Assembly: GCA_050014015.1 (NCBI GenBank)
Contig: JBEKEC010000025.1
Location: forward strand, 1-64,000
Reading direction: 5' to 3'
Length of the DNA stretch: 64,000 nt
DNA from: PALSA-1353 sp050014015
Lineage (GTDB): Bacteria; Planctomycetota; Phycisphaerae; Tepidisphaerales; Tepidisphaeraceae
The notes under the pieces were generated by a model. It worked only from the letters and a program-made list of their open reading frames with translations. It was not told where the DNA came from and ran no database searches. The stretch's first letter is position 1. The number at the start of each line of letters is the position of its first letter. This document shows, one piece after another, positions 42,778 through 51,606 of this stretch. Made by a program: the position numbers and the translations under genes.

Positions 42778-44109
42778 TTGACCCCGAAGCCCGCCTGCCC
42801 AAGATGGCCGCCAATGCCGCAGATGGGCGTCCCACGCCGGCCCGTTCCGATCCGCGAAGCGCGGCTCTCCCTGTCGCTGCTCCTGGCGATCAACCTTTTC
42901 AACTACATCGACCGTTACGTCCTGGCCGCCTTGGAACCCCGCATCCAGCAAACGCTCTTTCCCAATCGGCCCTCGGATGATCCGCACGTACTGGCGATGA
43001 TGGGCTCGCTGGCGACCGCGTTCATCGTTTCCTACATGGTGACGGCGCCGATCTTCGGCTGGCTGGCGGACCGAATGTCCCGCTGGCTCCTGGTGGGGAT
43101 CAGCGTCATGCTTTGGAGCCTGGCGACCGGCGGTAGCGGGCTGGCGCCCACGTTCGCGATCCTTCTGCTCACCCGGCTGTTCGTCGGCGTCGGTGAAGGC
43201 GGATACGGGCCGGCCGCGCCGACCATCATTGCCGATCTTTTTCCCGTGGCCCGGCGCGGCTCGGCGCTGGCATGGTTCTACATGGCCATCCCGGTCGGCA
43301 GCGCGCTGGGATACACGTTGGGAGGCAAGGTCGGCTCGATGTTCGGATGGCGCATAGCCTTCCTCGTCGTCACGCCGCCGGGACTGCTTCTGGGCCTTCT
43401 CTGCTTCCTGCGCAAAGCCCCCCCGCGCGGCGCCAGCGATGGCGCCGACGCCCCGCCAACCGGCGCTCGCTGGGCCGATTACCTCCGGCTCCTTCGCACG
43501 CCTTCGTATCTTCTGGACACCGCCGGCATGGCCGCCATGGTCTTTGCCATCGGCGGGATTTCATATTGGATGCCCCATTACATCTGCCAGGTCCGACACG
43601 CCGGGGATCTGGGACAGGTGAACCTTATCTTTGGCATTATCATGGTTTTGGCGGGTATATCCGCAACCTACCTGGGCGGGCTGGCCGGCGATCTGCTGCG
43701 GCCGCGCTTCCCCGGCTCCTATTTCCTCGTTTCAGGAATCGGCATTCTGCTCTCCTGCCCGTTCATCCTGCTGATGCTGGCCGTGCCGTTCCCCTGGGCC
43801 TGGGGCGTGATCTTCGCCGCCGAATTCTGCCTCTTCTTTAACACCGGGCCGTCCAACACCATCTTGGCCAACGTCACGCACCCATCCATTCGCGCCACGG
43901 CTTTCGCGTTGAACATCCTGATCATCCACGCCATCGGCGACGCCCCGTCCCCGCCGATCCTCGGCGACATCGCCGGCCGATTCGGCTGGAACGCGGCCTT
44001 CGGGCTCATCACGGGGATCACCGCGATCGGCGGAATTCTCTGGCTGATCGGCGCCCGATTCCTCGCCGCCGACACCGCCGCGGCACCGCATCGGATCAAT
44101 GCAAATTAA
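42778..44109 (+). CDS. Major facilitator superfamily transporter (Spinster-like)
   Basis: 443 residues, twelve membrane segments. INLFNYIDRYVLAALEP in helix 1 and the loop 2-3 signature GWLADRMSRW are typical of the Spns-like MFS group, as is RLFVGVGEGGYGPAAPTIIA in helix 5. Substrate unknown (lipid or sugar export is possible by family). The first ~25 residues are uncertain; ATG at 42814 is an alternative start. The stop lies inside the beginning of a GACGCCAAG-type repeat. Confidence 0.85.
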   Translation: MTPKPACPRWPPMPQMGVPRRPVPIREARLSLSLLLAINLFNYIDRYVLAALEPRIQQTLFPNRPSDDPHVLAMMGSLATAFIVSYMVTAPIFGWLADRMSRWLLVGISVMLWSLATGGSGLAPTFAILLLTRLFVGVGEGGYGPAAPTIIADLFPVARRGSALAWFYMAIPVGSALGYTLGGKVGSMFGWRIAFLVVTPPGLLLGLLCFLRKAPPRGASDGADAPPTGARWADYLRLLRTPSYLLDTAGMAAMVFAIGGISYWMPHYICQVRHAGDLGQVNLIFGIIMVLAGISATYLGGLAGDLLRPRFPGSYFLVSGIGILLSCPFILLMLAVPFPWAWGVIFAAEFCLFFNTGPSNTILANVTHPSIRATAFALNILIIHAIGDAPSPPILGDIAGRFGWNAAFGLITGITAIGGILWLIGARFLAADTAAAPHRINAN

Positions 44110-44197
44110 ACCGCCAAGTCGCCAAGCACGCCAAGGTGAAAGCACGCCAAAATCAGAACTGCCGCAATTCCCACCTTGGCCTCATGGCGGTTCAATT
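44104..44197. repeat. GACGCCAAG-family inverted repeat (copy 2, degenerate)
   Basis: Left arm AATTAAACCGCCAAGTCGCC and right arm CCTTGGCCTCATGGCGGTTC pair imperfectly. The left arm starts within the MFS stop region. The sequence past the right arm resembles that after copy 1. Confidence 0.8.
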
Positions 44198-44491
44198 GCC
44201 TTTGTTCCCGGAAGAGTTGGCGGAGCGCGGGCTCATCGGGGAAATCCCGGATTCGGTCGGTAATCCGATTAAGTTCAGAAGAGGGCACGCCGATCCTAAA
44301 TGAAAGACGGCACTGCATATTCCACGATTGACACATAATCGGACGTGCAGACGATAATGAGGACTCAAGTGTAACAAAAGGGACGTATAGCTGCTGAAGA
44401 TTCGCTGTCACGCCAACGGCGATCAGCTTGTCAGGACTGCGTCGTCGGTGGTCACGGAGTGAGCGGTTCCATTTTTGCGAGGATTCCCGCC
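44198..44491. other. Intergenic region, no gene recognised
   Basis: A 101-codon minus-strand open frame (44106-44411) runs through the repeat and has no recognisable domain. I see no strong regulatory signal apart from AGGA before the next start. Confidence 0.4.
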
Positions 44492-45364
44492 ATGATTGCG
44501 ACTCAAGAGCTATCCGCTTCAGTCACCCCCCCGCACGATCTCGATCAATTGCCCCACGTGATCGTGCGCATCAAAGAACAGCAGTTGGCAATCTCCTCCG
44601 CGTGCGTCCGCCGACTCCTGCTCATGCCCGAGGTCATCGCCGTTCCGCACAGCCCGCCCGAAATTCGGGGCGTCATCAAAGTTCGCAACGTCGTCATTCC
44701 GCTTCTCGACTTGCGGGTGCAATTCGGAATGCCTTCCTTTAACCAGGAGGCTCAGGAAACCGTTCAGCTTTTGCACGATCGGGAACAAGACCACAAAAAC
44801 TGGATCGCCGAACTGCTGGCTTCGGTGGACGCCAAGCGGCCGTTCACCCTGGCGCGCAACCCGCACCAGTGCAAATTCGGCAAATGGTACGACTCCTACA
44901 AACCGGAGAATCAAAGCGTCGCGTTCCTATCGGTCTGGCGCGCATTCGATAAACCCCACTGCCGAATCCATGCGATCGCCGACAAAGTCTGCGATCTGGC
45001 GGCCAAGGGAGATTACGCCGCAGCTCGCGACGTCATCACCGCCACGCGCAACACGGATCTTCAGGAAATGATCCAATTGTTTGCTGAAGTTCGCGCCATA
45101 CTCCGCGAAACCACTCGGGAGGTGGCGATAGTCCTCGGGAAAGCCGATCATCAACTCGCCGTGTGTGCCGATGGGATCGTCGCCATTGAGACTTTGGACC
45201 ACGATGCCATTCAACCTCTTTCCGAATTGTTCGACACCTCCAACGCCGTGTTGACGCCCTACGTGGCGCGCCGGCCCAATTCCAGCCAAGTGGTGCTCGT
45301 GCTTGATAGCGAGCAATTGTTCAAGCGAGCCCATTCGCGCGTCCCCGCAAGCGCCCGTGCGTAA
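44492..45364 (+). CDS. CheW-like protein with an internal chemoreceptor zinc-binding (CZB) domain
   Basis: 290 residues from the ATG at 44492 (AGGA upstream; GTG at 44459 is the other option). Residues ~20-85 are the first half of a CheW fold (VIVRIKEQQLAISSACVRRL, PPEIRGVIKVRNVVIPLLDL). Residues ~92-215 are a CZB domain with likely zinc ligands H101, C127 (NPHQCKFGKWYDSY), H156 and H160. Residues ~212-285 give the rest of CheW (VLGKADHQLAVCADGIVAIE, VVLVLDSEQLF). It probably couples zinc or redox/hypochlorite sensing to a chemotaxis-type kinase. No che genes are adjacent. Confidence 0.82.
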   Translation: MIATQELSASVTPPHDLDQLPHVIVRIKEQQLAISSACVRRLLLMPEVIAVPHSPPEIRGVIKVRNVVIPLLDLRVQFGMPSFNQEAQETVQLLHDREQDHKNWIAELLASVDAKRPFTLARNPHQCKFGKWYDSYKPENQSVAFLSVWRAFDKPHCRIHAIADKVCDLAAKGDYAAARDVITATRNTDLQEMIQLFAEVRAILRETTREVAIVLGKADHQLAVCADGIVAIETLDHDAIQPLSELFDTSNAVLTPYVARRPNSSQVVLVLDSEQLFKRAHSRVPASARA

Positions 45365-45403
45365 CCCGCAACCCACCCTGACGGCCCTGCACCGGCTCAA
45401 CGC

Positions 45404-45563
45404 AAATTGAACCGGCATGACGCCAAGGTGAATTGGTCATTGGTCATTGGTCATTTGTCATTTGCAAGACAATTCGGGATCGCCGATACCAATGACAAAT
45501 GACAAGTGACAAATGACCTGTCGCATTTCCCCCCTTGGCGTCTTGGCGTCATGGCGGTTCAAT
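45404..45563. repeat. Composite palindrome: GACGCCAAG arms around TTGGTCA heptamers
   Basis: Outer arms (GAACCGGCATGACGCCAAGG and its counterpart at 45533-45563) enclose tandem TTGGTCA/TTTGTCA units and their reverse complements (AATGACAAATGACAAGTGAC) at 45432-45517. Two repeat families are thus nested, as in the rpsO-pnp gap. Confidence 0.85.
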
Positions 45564-45575
45564 TCCTCTTCTCCG

Positions 45576-46859
45576 TCAATCCCCGGCGTCGAGGATCCGC
45601 TCCAACGGCAGATTCGGATCCTTCAACTGCTCTTCCTTTCCTCCCATCGCCGCGCGGCGCTCGATCAGCCTGTCAAACAGGTCCTTTTGCTCCAGGTTTC
45701 CCGCGGCGATGACCTGGGCGATCCGGCCGTCGTTGGCCACGCCGAATTCAATGAACTGCGGCGATTCCGTGTTGTTGGAGCCGCGGAAAATGCGGCGATC
45801 GGCGGCCCGGGCTTCTCCCCAAACTCCGAGGCGCAGGCCGAAAATCTCGCTGTCGAAATAACTGGCCGATTGGAATTTCGCATCGCCGCCGGCCATGTTG
45901 GTCCCGGCGATCCGGCCGGTCTTGGCGGCGCTGTCCCAATGGTGCATCATGCGGTGCTTGCCGAAGAGCGGGTCGAAGATCGCCGCGCAATCCCCGGCGG
46001 CGAAAACGTCGCGCGTGGTGGTGCGGCAGCCGGCATCGACGAGGATGGCCTGCTCGGCCGCGATCGGCGTGCCACGCAGGATTTCCTTGTGAATCGCGAT
46101 TCCCACCGCCGCCACCGCGAAGTCGCACGGCAGGGTTTTTCCCGAAGCCAGCACCACGCGCTGCACCCGGCCATCGCCTTCCAATCTCGCCGCCCGATCG
46201 TTGCGATGCACGGTGACGCCGTGCGCTTCCATGAATTGGGAGATGCATCGCCCGGCCGTCTCGCCCGCCAATCGCCGCCAGGGATGTTCCGCCGAAATCG
46301 CCAGATCGACGTGCAGCCCGGCTTGGGTGAGCGATGCCGCCAACTCCACCCCCAGGGTTCCGCCGCCGATCACGACCGCGCGGCCCCGGCCCTTGGGATG
46401 CGATTGGCCCTCCCGGGCCGCCTTGGCCATCGCGTGCTGCAAAAGCTCCGCATCCTCCAGCGTCCGAAGATGGAAAAGATTGGGAAGCTGCGCGCCCGGC
46501 ACGTCAAGCGCCGCCGCCGCGCCCCCGATCGCGATCAGCAAACGGTCGAACGATACCCCTTCCCCATTGTCCAGCGTCACCGCGCTGCGCGTCGTATCCA
46601 GGCGCGACAGCCTTCGTCCCGTGCGCAGCCGCACCCGGCTCTCGACGAACCATTCCGCCGGCATCGTGAACAGCGACTCCCGCGTCTGCTGCCCCCGCAA
46701 ATATTCCTTGCTCAGCGGCGGGCGATGGTAAGGACGGTTGATCTCCTGCCCGACCATCAACAGATCGCCCTGGCGATCGATTTGGCGGATGGCCTTGGCC
46801 GCTTCGCTGGCGGCCACTCCGCCGCCGACCAGAAGATATTTAACGTGTAGATCGCTCAT
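45576..46859 (-). CDS. FAD-dependent NAD(P)H oxidoreductase (ferredoxin/rubredoxin reductase-like)
   Basis: 427 residues. Two Rossmann motifs are visible: YLLVGGGVAASEAAKAI at the N-terminus (FAD) and RAVVIGGGTLGVELAASL mid-protein (NAD), plus TTTRDVFAAGDCAAIFDP, the conserved FAD-contacting segment. YHRPPLSKEYLRG is typical of the rubredoxin/ferredoxin reductase and AIF-like group. The electron acceptor is not evident; no ferredoxin gene is next to it. Confidence 0.85.
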   Translation of the reverse strand: MSDLHVKYLLVGGGVAASEAAKAIRQIDRQGDLLMVGQEINRPYHRPPLSKEYLRGQQTRESLFTMPAEWFVESRVRLRTGRRLSRLDTTRSAVTLDNGEGVSFDRLLIAIGGAAAALDVPGAQLPNLFHLRTLEDAELLQHAMAKAAREGQSHPKGRGRAVVIGGGTLGVELAASLTQAGLHVDLAISAEHPWRRLAGETAGRCISQFMEAHGVTVHRNDRAARLEGDGRVQRVVLASGKTLPCDFAVAAVGIAIHKEILRGTPIAAEQAILVDAGCRTTTRDVFAAGDCAAIFDPLFGKHRMMHHWDSAAKTGRIAGTNMAGGDAKFQSASYFDSEIFGLRLGVWGEARAADRRIFRGSNNTESPQFIEFGVANDGRIAQVIAAGNLEQKDLFDRLIERRAAMGGKEEQLKDPNLPLERILDAGD

Positions 46860-47037
46860 CGTCGGTACTCCGTCACCAACATCGTTAGAATATAGTACGC
46901 AGCAATTGGTCGATTCCGGACATTATATTGGCACGTTTGCCCAAATAGCGGTCATTTAACTGGTTTCCCGTGATTAATACCCTAATTGAGCAATCGGCAT
47001 ACCTCGCGGAAAGAACAAGGGCAAACTGGAACACCCA

Positions 47038-47083
47038 TATTTCCCGGTCGGGTATTTCCCGGTCGGGGTCGATACTTGACCCC
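47038..47083. repeat. Direct 15-bp repeat and hairpin
   Basis: ATTTCCCGGTCGGG occurs twice in tandem at 47038-47067, followed by GGGGTC-GATACTT-GACCCC. It lies about 50 bp upstream of the HEPN gene in an otherwise featureless gap (46860-47130) and could be an operator. Confidence 0.45.
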
Positions 47084-47130
47084 GTCGCCCGCCACTCATA
47101 TCTATACGCCCCAGGAAGGTTCGACGCCGC

Positions 47131-47547
47131 ATGGCAACACCCCGAGACGCGAACGCGCGCAAATATTACCGCGTCGCAAAGCAAAGGTTGGAGGAAGCGA
47201 GGCTAATTTTTGATAAAATCGGCCTTTCTGCGGCGACTGTTTATCTGGCCGGTTACGCCATAGAATGTATGTTGAAGGCGTTGACGTTGGAGTGGACGCC
47301 TGTTCGTCAACGGCCGGAAATGCTGAAGTCGCTGAAAGATGATTTTGGCCACAATTTGCGCCGTCTGCGCGCCGCGCTGATTGAACAAAACCTGCATCCA
47401 CCACGGGAGGTATTGGGCGAACTTTTATATGCATGTAGCTGGTCGCCTGATCTCAGATACGAGCCGGGGCCGGGCGACCCGAAGGAGGCCGAACGCTTCC
47501 TGGCCGCAGCGAAATCGATCGTTATTTGGGCAGATGGGAGGATTTAG
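47131..47547 (+). CDS. HEPN-domain protein
   Basis: 138 residues. ARKYYRVAKQRLEEARLIFD and AATVYLAGYAIECMLKAL match the HEPN helical pattern (paired helices, with YxAGYAxE-type core). No Rx4-6H nuclease motif is evident; the closest is R-rich LRRLRAAL after GHN. HEPN proteins often act as toxins or partners of nucleotidyltransferase antitoxins, but the partner here is different. The stop lies two bases before the next start. Confidence 0.75.
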   Translation: MATPRDANARKYYRVAKQRLEEARLIFDKIGLSAATVYLAGYAIECMLKALTLEWTPVRQRPEMLKSLKDDFGHNLRRLRAALIEQNLHPPREVLGELLYACSWSPDLRYEPGPGDPKEAERFLAAAKSIVIWADGRI

Positions 47548-47549
47548 AC

Positions 47550-47873
47550 GTGGCAACTATTTTGAGAGGTTCCAAAGATCGTGCTGTCACGCTCATAAAG
47601 AAAGCCCTTGACGGTTACGAAAAACAGAATCCCGGCGCTGAAGCGACCATTTACCGGCAAAACTCAGCGTCAATTCGAGTGCGAATTATTGACGATCGCT
47701 TCGCGAGAATGTCTAAGTCCGAGCGTCACGATTTGGTGTGGAACTTTCTGGCCGATCGGCTCAAGGAAGATGTGTTGCAGGAGCTTTCGGTCCTTCTACT
47801 ATTAGCGCCATCGGAACAAAAGAGTTCGTTTATGAATTTTGAGTTCAATGACCCAATTCCATCCGGCTTTTAG
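47550..47873 (+). CDS. Small conserved protein paired with HEPN
   Basis: About 107 residues from GTG at 47550, supported by GGGAGGA seven bases upstream inside the HEPN gene's end; ATG at 47526 would overlap the HEPN gene. The sequence reads as one alpha/beta unit (ATIYRQNSASIRVRIIDDRF, SERHDLVWNFLADRLKEDVL, QELSVLLLLAPSEQ), loosely BolA-like in pattern. Not recognised otherwise. Tight coupling to HEPN suggests a joint function. Confidence 0.65.
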   Translation: MATILRGSKDRAVTLIKKALDGYEKQNPGAEATIYRQNSASIRVRIIDDRFARMSKSERHDLVWNFLADRLKEDVLQELSVLLLLAPSEQKSSFMNFEFNDPIPSGF

Positions 47874-47924
47874 ACCGATTCAATCCTTATTTTCATTCGA
47901 CCAGCGCAGATCAGGAGATCGCTT

Positions 47925-49409
47925 ATGACCCGAATGCTGACCAAGCCCGTTTCCGAGAGCAATGACAAGCCCGCCGCGACTGAATTCAAGGTCGCCGATC
48001 TTTCGCTGGCCGATTGGGGCCGCAAGGAGATCATGCTGGCCGAGCAGGAAATGCCCGGCCTCATGGCCGTGCGCCAGGAGTATGCGGCCAAACAACCCCT
48101 GAAAAACCTGCGCATCATGGGTTCGCTGCACATGACCATCCAAACCGCGGTCCTGATCGAAACGCTCAGCGCCCTGGGCGCCGCAGTCCGCTGGTGTTCG
48201 TGCAACATCTTCAGCACGCAGGATCACGCCGCCGCCGCCGTCGCCGTCGGACCCAAGGGCAGCGTCCAGAATCCCAAGGGCGTTCCCGTCTTCGCCTGGA
48301 AGGGCGAGAACCTCCAAGAGTATTGGTGGTGCACGGAGCGAGCCCTCGATTTCGGCGATGGCCGCGGCCCGAACCAGATCGTCGATGACGGTGGCGATGC
48401 CACGCTCCTCATCCACAAGGGCCACGAATACGAAGACGCCGGCAAAATCCCGTCGCCCGATTCGACCGACAACGAGGAATTCAAGGAAGTCCTCAAGCTC
48501 CTGGCCAAGTGTTACAAACAGAATCCCCAGCGCTGGCACAAGGTGGCCGCCGAAGTGCAGGGGGTTTCGGAGGAAACCACGACCGGCGTCCATCGGCTGT
48601 ATGAAATGCAAAAGGCCGGCACGCTGCTCTTCCCCGCCATCAACGTCAACGACTCCGTCACCAAGAGCAAATTCGACAACCTCTACGGCTGCCGCCATTC
48701 ACTCGTCGATGGCCTGATGCGCGCCACGGACGTGATGCTCAGCGGCAAAGTGGCGGTCGTCTGCGGCTACGGCGACGTCGGCAAGGGCTGCGCCCAATCC
48801 CTCCGCGGCCAGGGCGCTCGCGTCATCGTCACCGAGATCGATCCCATCTGCGCCCTGCAGGCCGCCATGGAAGGCTTCCAGGTCCTCACCGTCGAAGACG
48901 CGCTCCCCTACGCCGACCTCTTCATCACCGCCACCGGAAACCACCACATCATCACCGCCGACCACATGGCCAAAATGAAGGACAAGGCCATCGTCGGCAA
49001 CATCGGCCACTTCGATAACGAGATCGACATGGCCGGCCTCAAGAAGACCAAGGGCATCAAGAAAACCAACATCAAGCCGCAATACGACATGTGGACTTTC
49101 CCCGATGGCCACAGCGTCCTGATCCTGGCCGAAGGCCGGCTGCTCAACCTCGGCTGCGCCACCGGCCATCCCAGCTTCGTTATGAGCAACAGCTTCACCA
49201 ACCAGACGATCGCCCAGATCGAGTTGGCCACCAATACTTACAAATACGAAAAGAAGGTTTACGTTCTCCCCAAGCATTTGGACGAAAAGGTCGCCAGACT
49301 GCACTTGGCCAAGATCGGCGTGAAGCTGACGAAATTGACCAAGGATCAGGCCGATTACATCGGCGTTCCGGTGGATGGGCCGTATAAGGGGGAGAATTAC
49401 AGGTATTAG
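47925..49409 (+). CDS. ahcY: Adenosylhomocysteinase
   Basis: 494 residues. NAD-binding GYGDVGKGCAQSLRGQG, substrate segment HSLVDGLMRATDVMLSGK and the C-terminal YRY end are all present, plus the ~40-residue internal insertion typical of the longer bacterial/eukaryotic group (around DSTDNEEFKEVLKLLAKCYK). It hydrolyses S-adenosylhomocysteine, maintaining methylation capacity. No SAH riboswitch is seen; the leader to the HEPN operon is only 51 bp. Ends at a strong terminator. Confidence 0.97.
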   Translation: MTRMLTKPVSESNDKPAATEFKVADLSLADWGRKEIMLAEQEMPGLMAVRQEYAAKQPLKNLRIMGSLHMTIQTAVLIETLSALGAAVRWCSCNIFSTQDHAAAAVAVGPKGSVQNPKGVPVFAWKGENLQEYWWCTERALDFGDGRGPNQIVDDGGDATLLIHKGHEYEDAGKIPSPDSTDNEEFKEVLKLLAKCYKQNPQRWHKVAAEVQGVSEETTTGVHRLYEMQKAGTLLFPAINVNDSVTKSKFDNLYGCRHSLVDGLMRATDVMLSGKVAVVCGYGDVGKGCAQSLRGQGARVIVTEIDPICALQAAMEGFQVLTVEDALPYADLFITATGNHHIITADHMAKMKDKAIVGNIGHFDNEIDMAGLKKTKGIKKTNIKPQYDMWTFPDGHSVLILAEGRLLNLGCATGHPSFVMSNSFTNQTIAQIELATNTYKYEKKVYVLPKHLDEKVARLHLAKIGVKLTKLTKDQADYIGVPVDGPYKGENYRY

Positions 49410-49438
49410 ACGGTCAAATATCGAAAGCACTGTCAAAA

Positions 49439-49473
49439 AAACGCGGGACGGCTGCATTGGCCGTCCCGCGTTT
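49439..49473. terminator. Bidirectional Rho-independent terminator
   Basis: AAACGCGGGACGGC-TGCATTG-GCCGTCCCGCGTTT, a perfect 14-bp stem with A and T ends, lies 29 bp after ahcY and 22 bp after the convergent gene's stop. Confidence 0.9.
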
Positions 49474-49494
49474 CGACCATCGTCATACTTGAAT

Positions 49495-50943
49495 CTAGCT
49501 TGGGGGCGTCGGTGCATCGCCACCCGCGATCCTTGTTGGCCAACGATAATGCAATCTATTATCCGCGCCTTCCATTAGCACGCGCTTTGTCAGAAGACGA
49601 TCCACGGCCGCTTCCATTCGCTTTGTCGCCTGCGGCCCGCCATTGCCGTAGTGAATATGCGCAAGGGCGTTGAAAACGCCGGGAGTTCTGGAAAACGCAC
49701 GTCCTTGTCCACCCGGTTCGCCTCGGGTTACACATTGGATCGTCCATTCCTCTAGAAGTTCCCGAAAGCCGCGATCAACGCCAGCGATGGCCGCTCCTTT
49801 GTCGTCCGGGTGAATCACTTTGCGAGCTGAATCCAACAGGCTTCCCGATCCCATCAGGCGGTTGCAGAACTTCTGAGCGATTTTCGCTTCCGCATCGTGG
49901 AACTGCACTACGTTTTCGGCTCGCAAGTCTCGCTCTAATCGCTTGTTAAATTCATATTGGGTCATCTCGCCGGCCGCTAAAGTTCCGTCGGGCTTTAACA
50001 GGCCATCAAGCAATCGACACATCGCATCATTCGCCTTTGGGCTGACCCACTGTCCAAGAAGCTTCAGGATCTCGCCCCAGTCCGGCGCTTGTTGCTTCGT
50101 CGAAATCTCGACCGATTCAACTACATCGGCATTCCCTGCTTTAACGTCTGCCGATACTTTCGTGGTTACCGTCGGCAACGCACCAGTGACAGCATCGTTG
50201 GCAGCGGGCATCTCATTCTCGCGATCCAGAGCGACGTCTGGACCGGTGTCGCTAACGGGCGTAAAGGGCATGACCGCACTCCATACCATTCTTCCATTGC
50301 TGTGTAGCGTTCCACGCTGTGTCCCCAACCTAATTACCGCCGAAGCCAGACCCGTGGTCACGGCGTTCTTCAGTTCAGGCATCTTTATGCGCACTGCGGG
50401 GATGATGTCAGTGATCTGGATGCAGTTTTCTACCGAAGTGACTCCGTTACGAGCCAAATACTGCTCAAGTTCCCGCAGCGCCTTTTCGACCAAGGAAGTC
50501 TCCGGAACAAAACGTTGGTCACCATATCCATTCGTCAGAAATCGGGGCCGAGGTACTGCCTCGCGGAACTGTACCATTGGCAACCCAGTTACATTTACCC
50601 GTCCAGTCCAGCGATTCGCGAACTCCACGACCTCCCGGTCGTAGGAGGTAACGATAACATGCGCTCCCGGCGGTAGCTCGCTCTCCAGTTGCTGGAGTAG
50701 CTGCACGATTTTGTTGCGAGAGTCTCCCTGCGGGTCACTGACGCAGAGAACTTCATTTCCGGTAGATTCCGAGTTTGCGAGGGCTTCGTTTAGCTCTGGT
50801 TGTTGCCAAGAGCTAATTAGCCAAATCACCCGACGCGCACCTCCATGTTGCGCTATGAGTGCCCGCGGCTTATTCACGATGGCTGCTAAGGTCCGTGGCC
50901 GAGCCATTCGACCATCAACGATTATTGCACTATCTAATGACAT
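49495..50943 (-). CDS. Putative NYN/PIN-like nuclease protein with winged-helix region, next to repeat array
   Basis: 482 residues; start at 50943 set by GGAG seven bases upstream. Residues ~5-122 look like a NYN/PIN Rossmann-type domain: DSAIIVDGRMARPR (D10), VLCVSDPQGDSRNKIVQLLQ (D70, D74) and HVIVTSYDREVVEFANRW (D102) place acidic residues where the active site would lie. Residues ~165-240 resemble a winged helix (SVENCIQITDIIPAVRIKMP, LASAVIRLGTQRGTL). The rest is helical, ending HYRWPT. The domain call is an inference, not a strong match. Lower GC than neighbours. The gene is transcribed away from a 38-bp tandem repeat array 135 bp upstream. Confidence 0.55.
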   Translation of the reverse strand: MSLDSAIIVDGRMARPRTLAAIVNKPRALIAQHGGARRVIWLISSWQQPELNEALANSESTGNEVLCVSDPQGDSRNKIVQLLQQLESELPPGAHVIVTSYDREVVEFANRWTGRVNVTGLPMVQFREAVPRPRFLTNGYGDQRFVPETSLVEKALRELEQYLARNGVTSVENCIQITDIIPAVRIKMPELKNAVTTGLASAVIRLGTQRGTLHSNGRMVWSAVMPFTPVSDTGPDVALDRENEMPAANDAVTGALPTVTTKVSADVKAGNADVVESVEISTKQQAPDWGEILKLLGQWVSPKANDAMCRLLDGLLKPDGTLAAGEMTQYEFNKRLERDLRAENVVQFHDAEAKIAQKFCNRLMGSGSLLDSARKVIHPDDKGAAIAGVDRGFRELLEEWTIQCVTRGEPGGQGRAFSRTPGVFNALAHIHYGNGGPQATKRMEAAVDRLLTKRVLMEGADNRLHYRWPTRIAGGDAPTPPS

Positions 50944-50964
50944 TGTTATCTCCGTAACATTGTA

Positions 50965-51000
50965 CAATGGGGGAACAGCATCGCGCTGTTTCCCCCATTG
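50965..51000. promoter_or_regulatory. Hairpin in the 5' region of the NYN-like gene
   Basis: CAATGGGGGAACAGC pairs with GCTGTTTCCCCCATTG with a single bulge. It ends about 20 bases before the gene's start, next to the ribosome-binding site, so it could regulate translation or be an operator. Confidence 0.55.
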
Positions 51001-51078
51001 CACTTGCCTATGTTAAACTCCTCGCTTTGCGAGTGCAGAATTTCACCACTGCTTCCACTGGACACAAACGGTCCATGC

Positions 51079-51344
51079 GAGATTTCCACTGAAGGCTGTG
51101 AAGGCGCTAAGCCCACGAGATTTCCACTGAAGGCTGCGGAGGCGCTAAGCCCACGAGATTTCCACTGAAGGCTGTGGAGGCGCTAAGCCCACGAGATTTC
51201 CACTGAAGGCTGTGGAGGCGCTAAGCCCACGAGATTTCCACTGAAGGCTGTGGTGGCGCTAAACCCACGAGATTTCCACTGAAGGCTGTGGAGGCGCTAA
51301 GCCCACGAGATTTCCACTCAAGGATGAAGGGGCGCTTAACCCGC
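51079..51344. repeat. 38-bp tandem repeat array (six copies plus one degenerate)
   Basis: Units begin GAGATTTCCACTGAAGGCTG at 51079, 51117, 51155, 51193, 51231, 51269 and 51307, with no spacers. Variation is limited to a few bases; the last unit is degraded. Each unit can fold through TCCAC pairing with GTGGA. Shorter echoes of TTTCCACT occur at about 51052 and 51485. Not a CRISPR array, as there are no unique spacers. Confidence 0.95.
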
Positions 51345-51349
51345 GAAAT

Positions 51350-51410
51350 GGCTTACAATTAAGCCGTGGTGCAGATGGTAGTATCCACTCGAAAGACGGA
51401 GGATACTTTT
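51350..51410 (+). terminator. Hairpins with T-run downstream of the tandem array
   Basis: GGCTTA-CAAT-TAAGCC (51350-51365) is followed by AGTATCC ... GGATACT (51380-51407) and a short T-run. This would terminate a rightward transcript coming out of the array, which is the only suggestion that the array is transcribed. Confidence 0.5.
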
Positions 51411-51606
51411 CGTACTATCGGCTATGTTTACCAAAAGCCGTGAGGAATGTCAAACAATTATTGCCCTGCATCGGCCAGCTTCCAAGTGCGATTTCCACTG
51501 GAGCGAATTCGAGACCATATGACTTGGCTCCGGCGATTATTCGACCGCCAGTTCTCCCCATCCCAAAGGAAACCGCCCTTGACCAGCAGTTGAAATCCCC
51601 TTCGAA

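Noticed and set aside
44106..44411. 101-codon minus-strand frame
   Set aside because: Its C-terminal third is a translated inverted repeat; no support for the rest.
47874..47924. SAH riboswitch upstream of ahcY
   Set aside because: The gap is only 51 bp and shows no matching structure.
51079..51344. CRISPR array
   Set aside because: Units follow each other directly with a fixed 38-bp period and no unique spacers; no cas gene is near.
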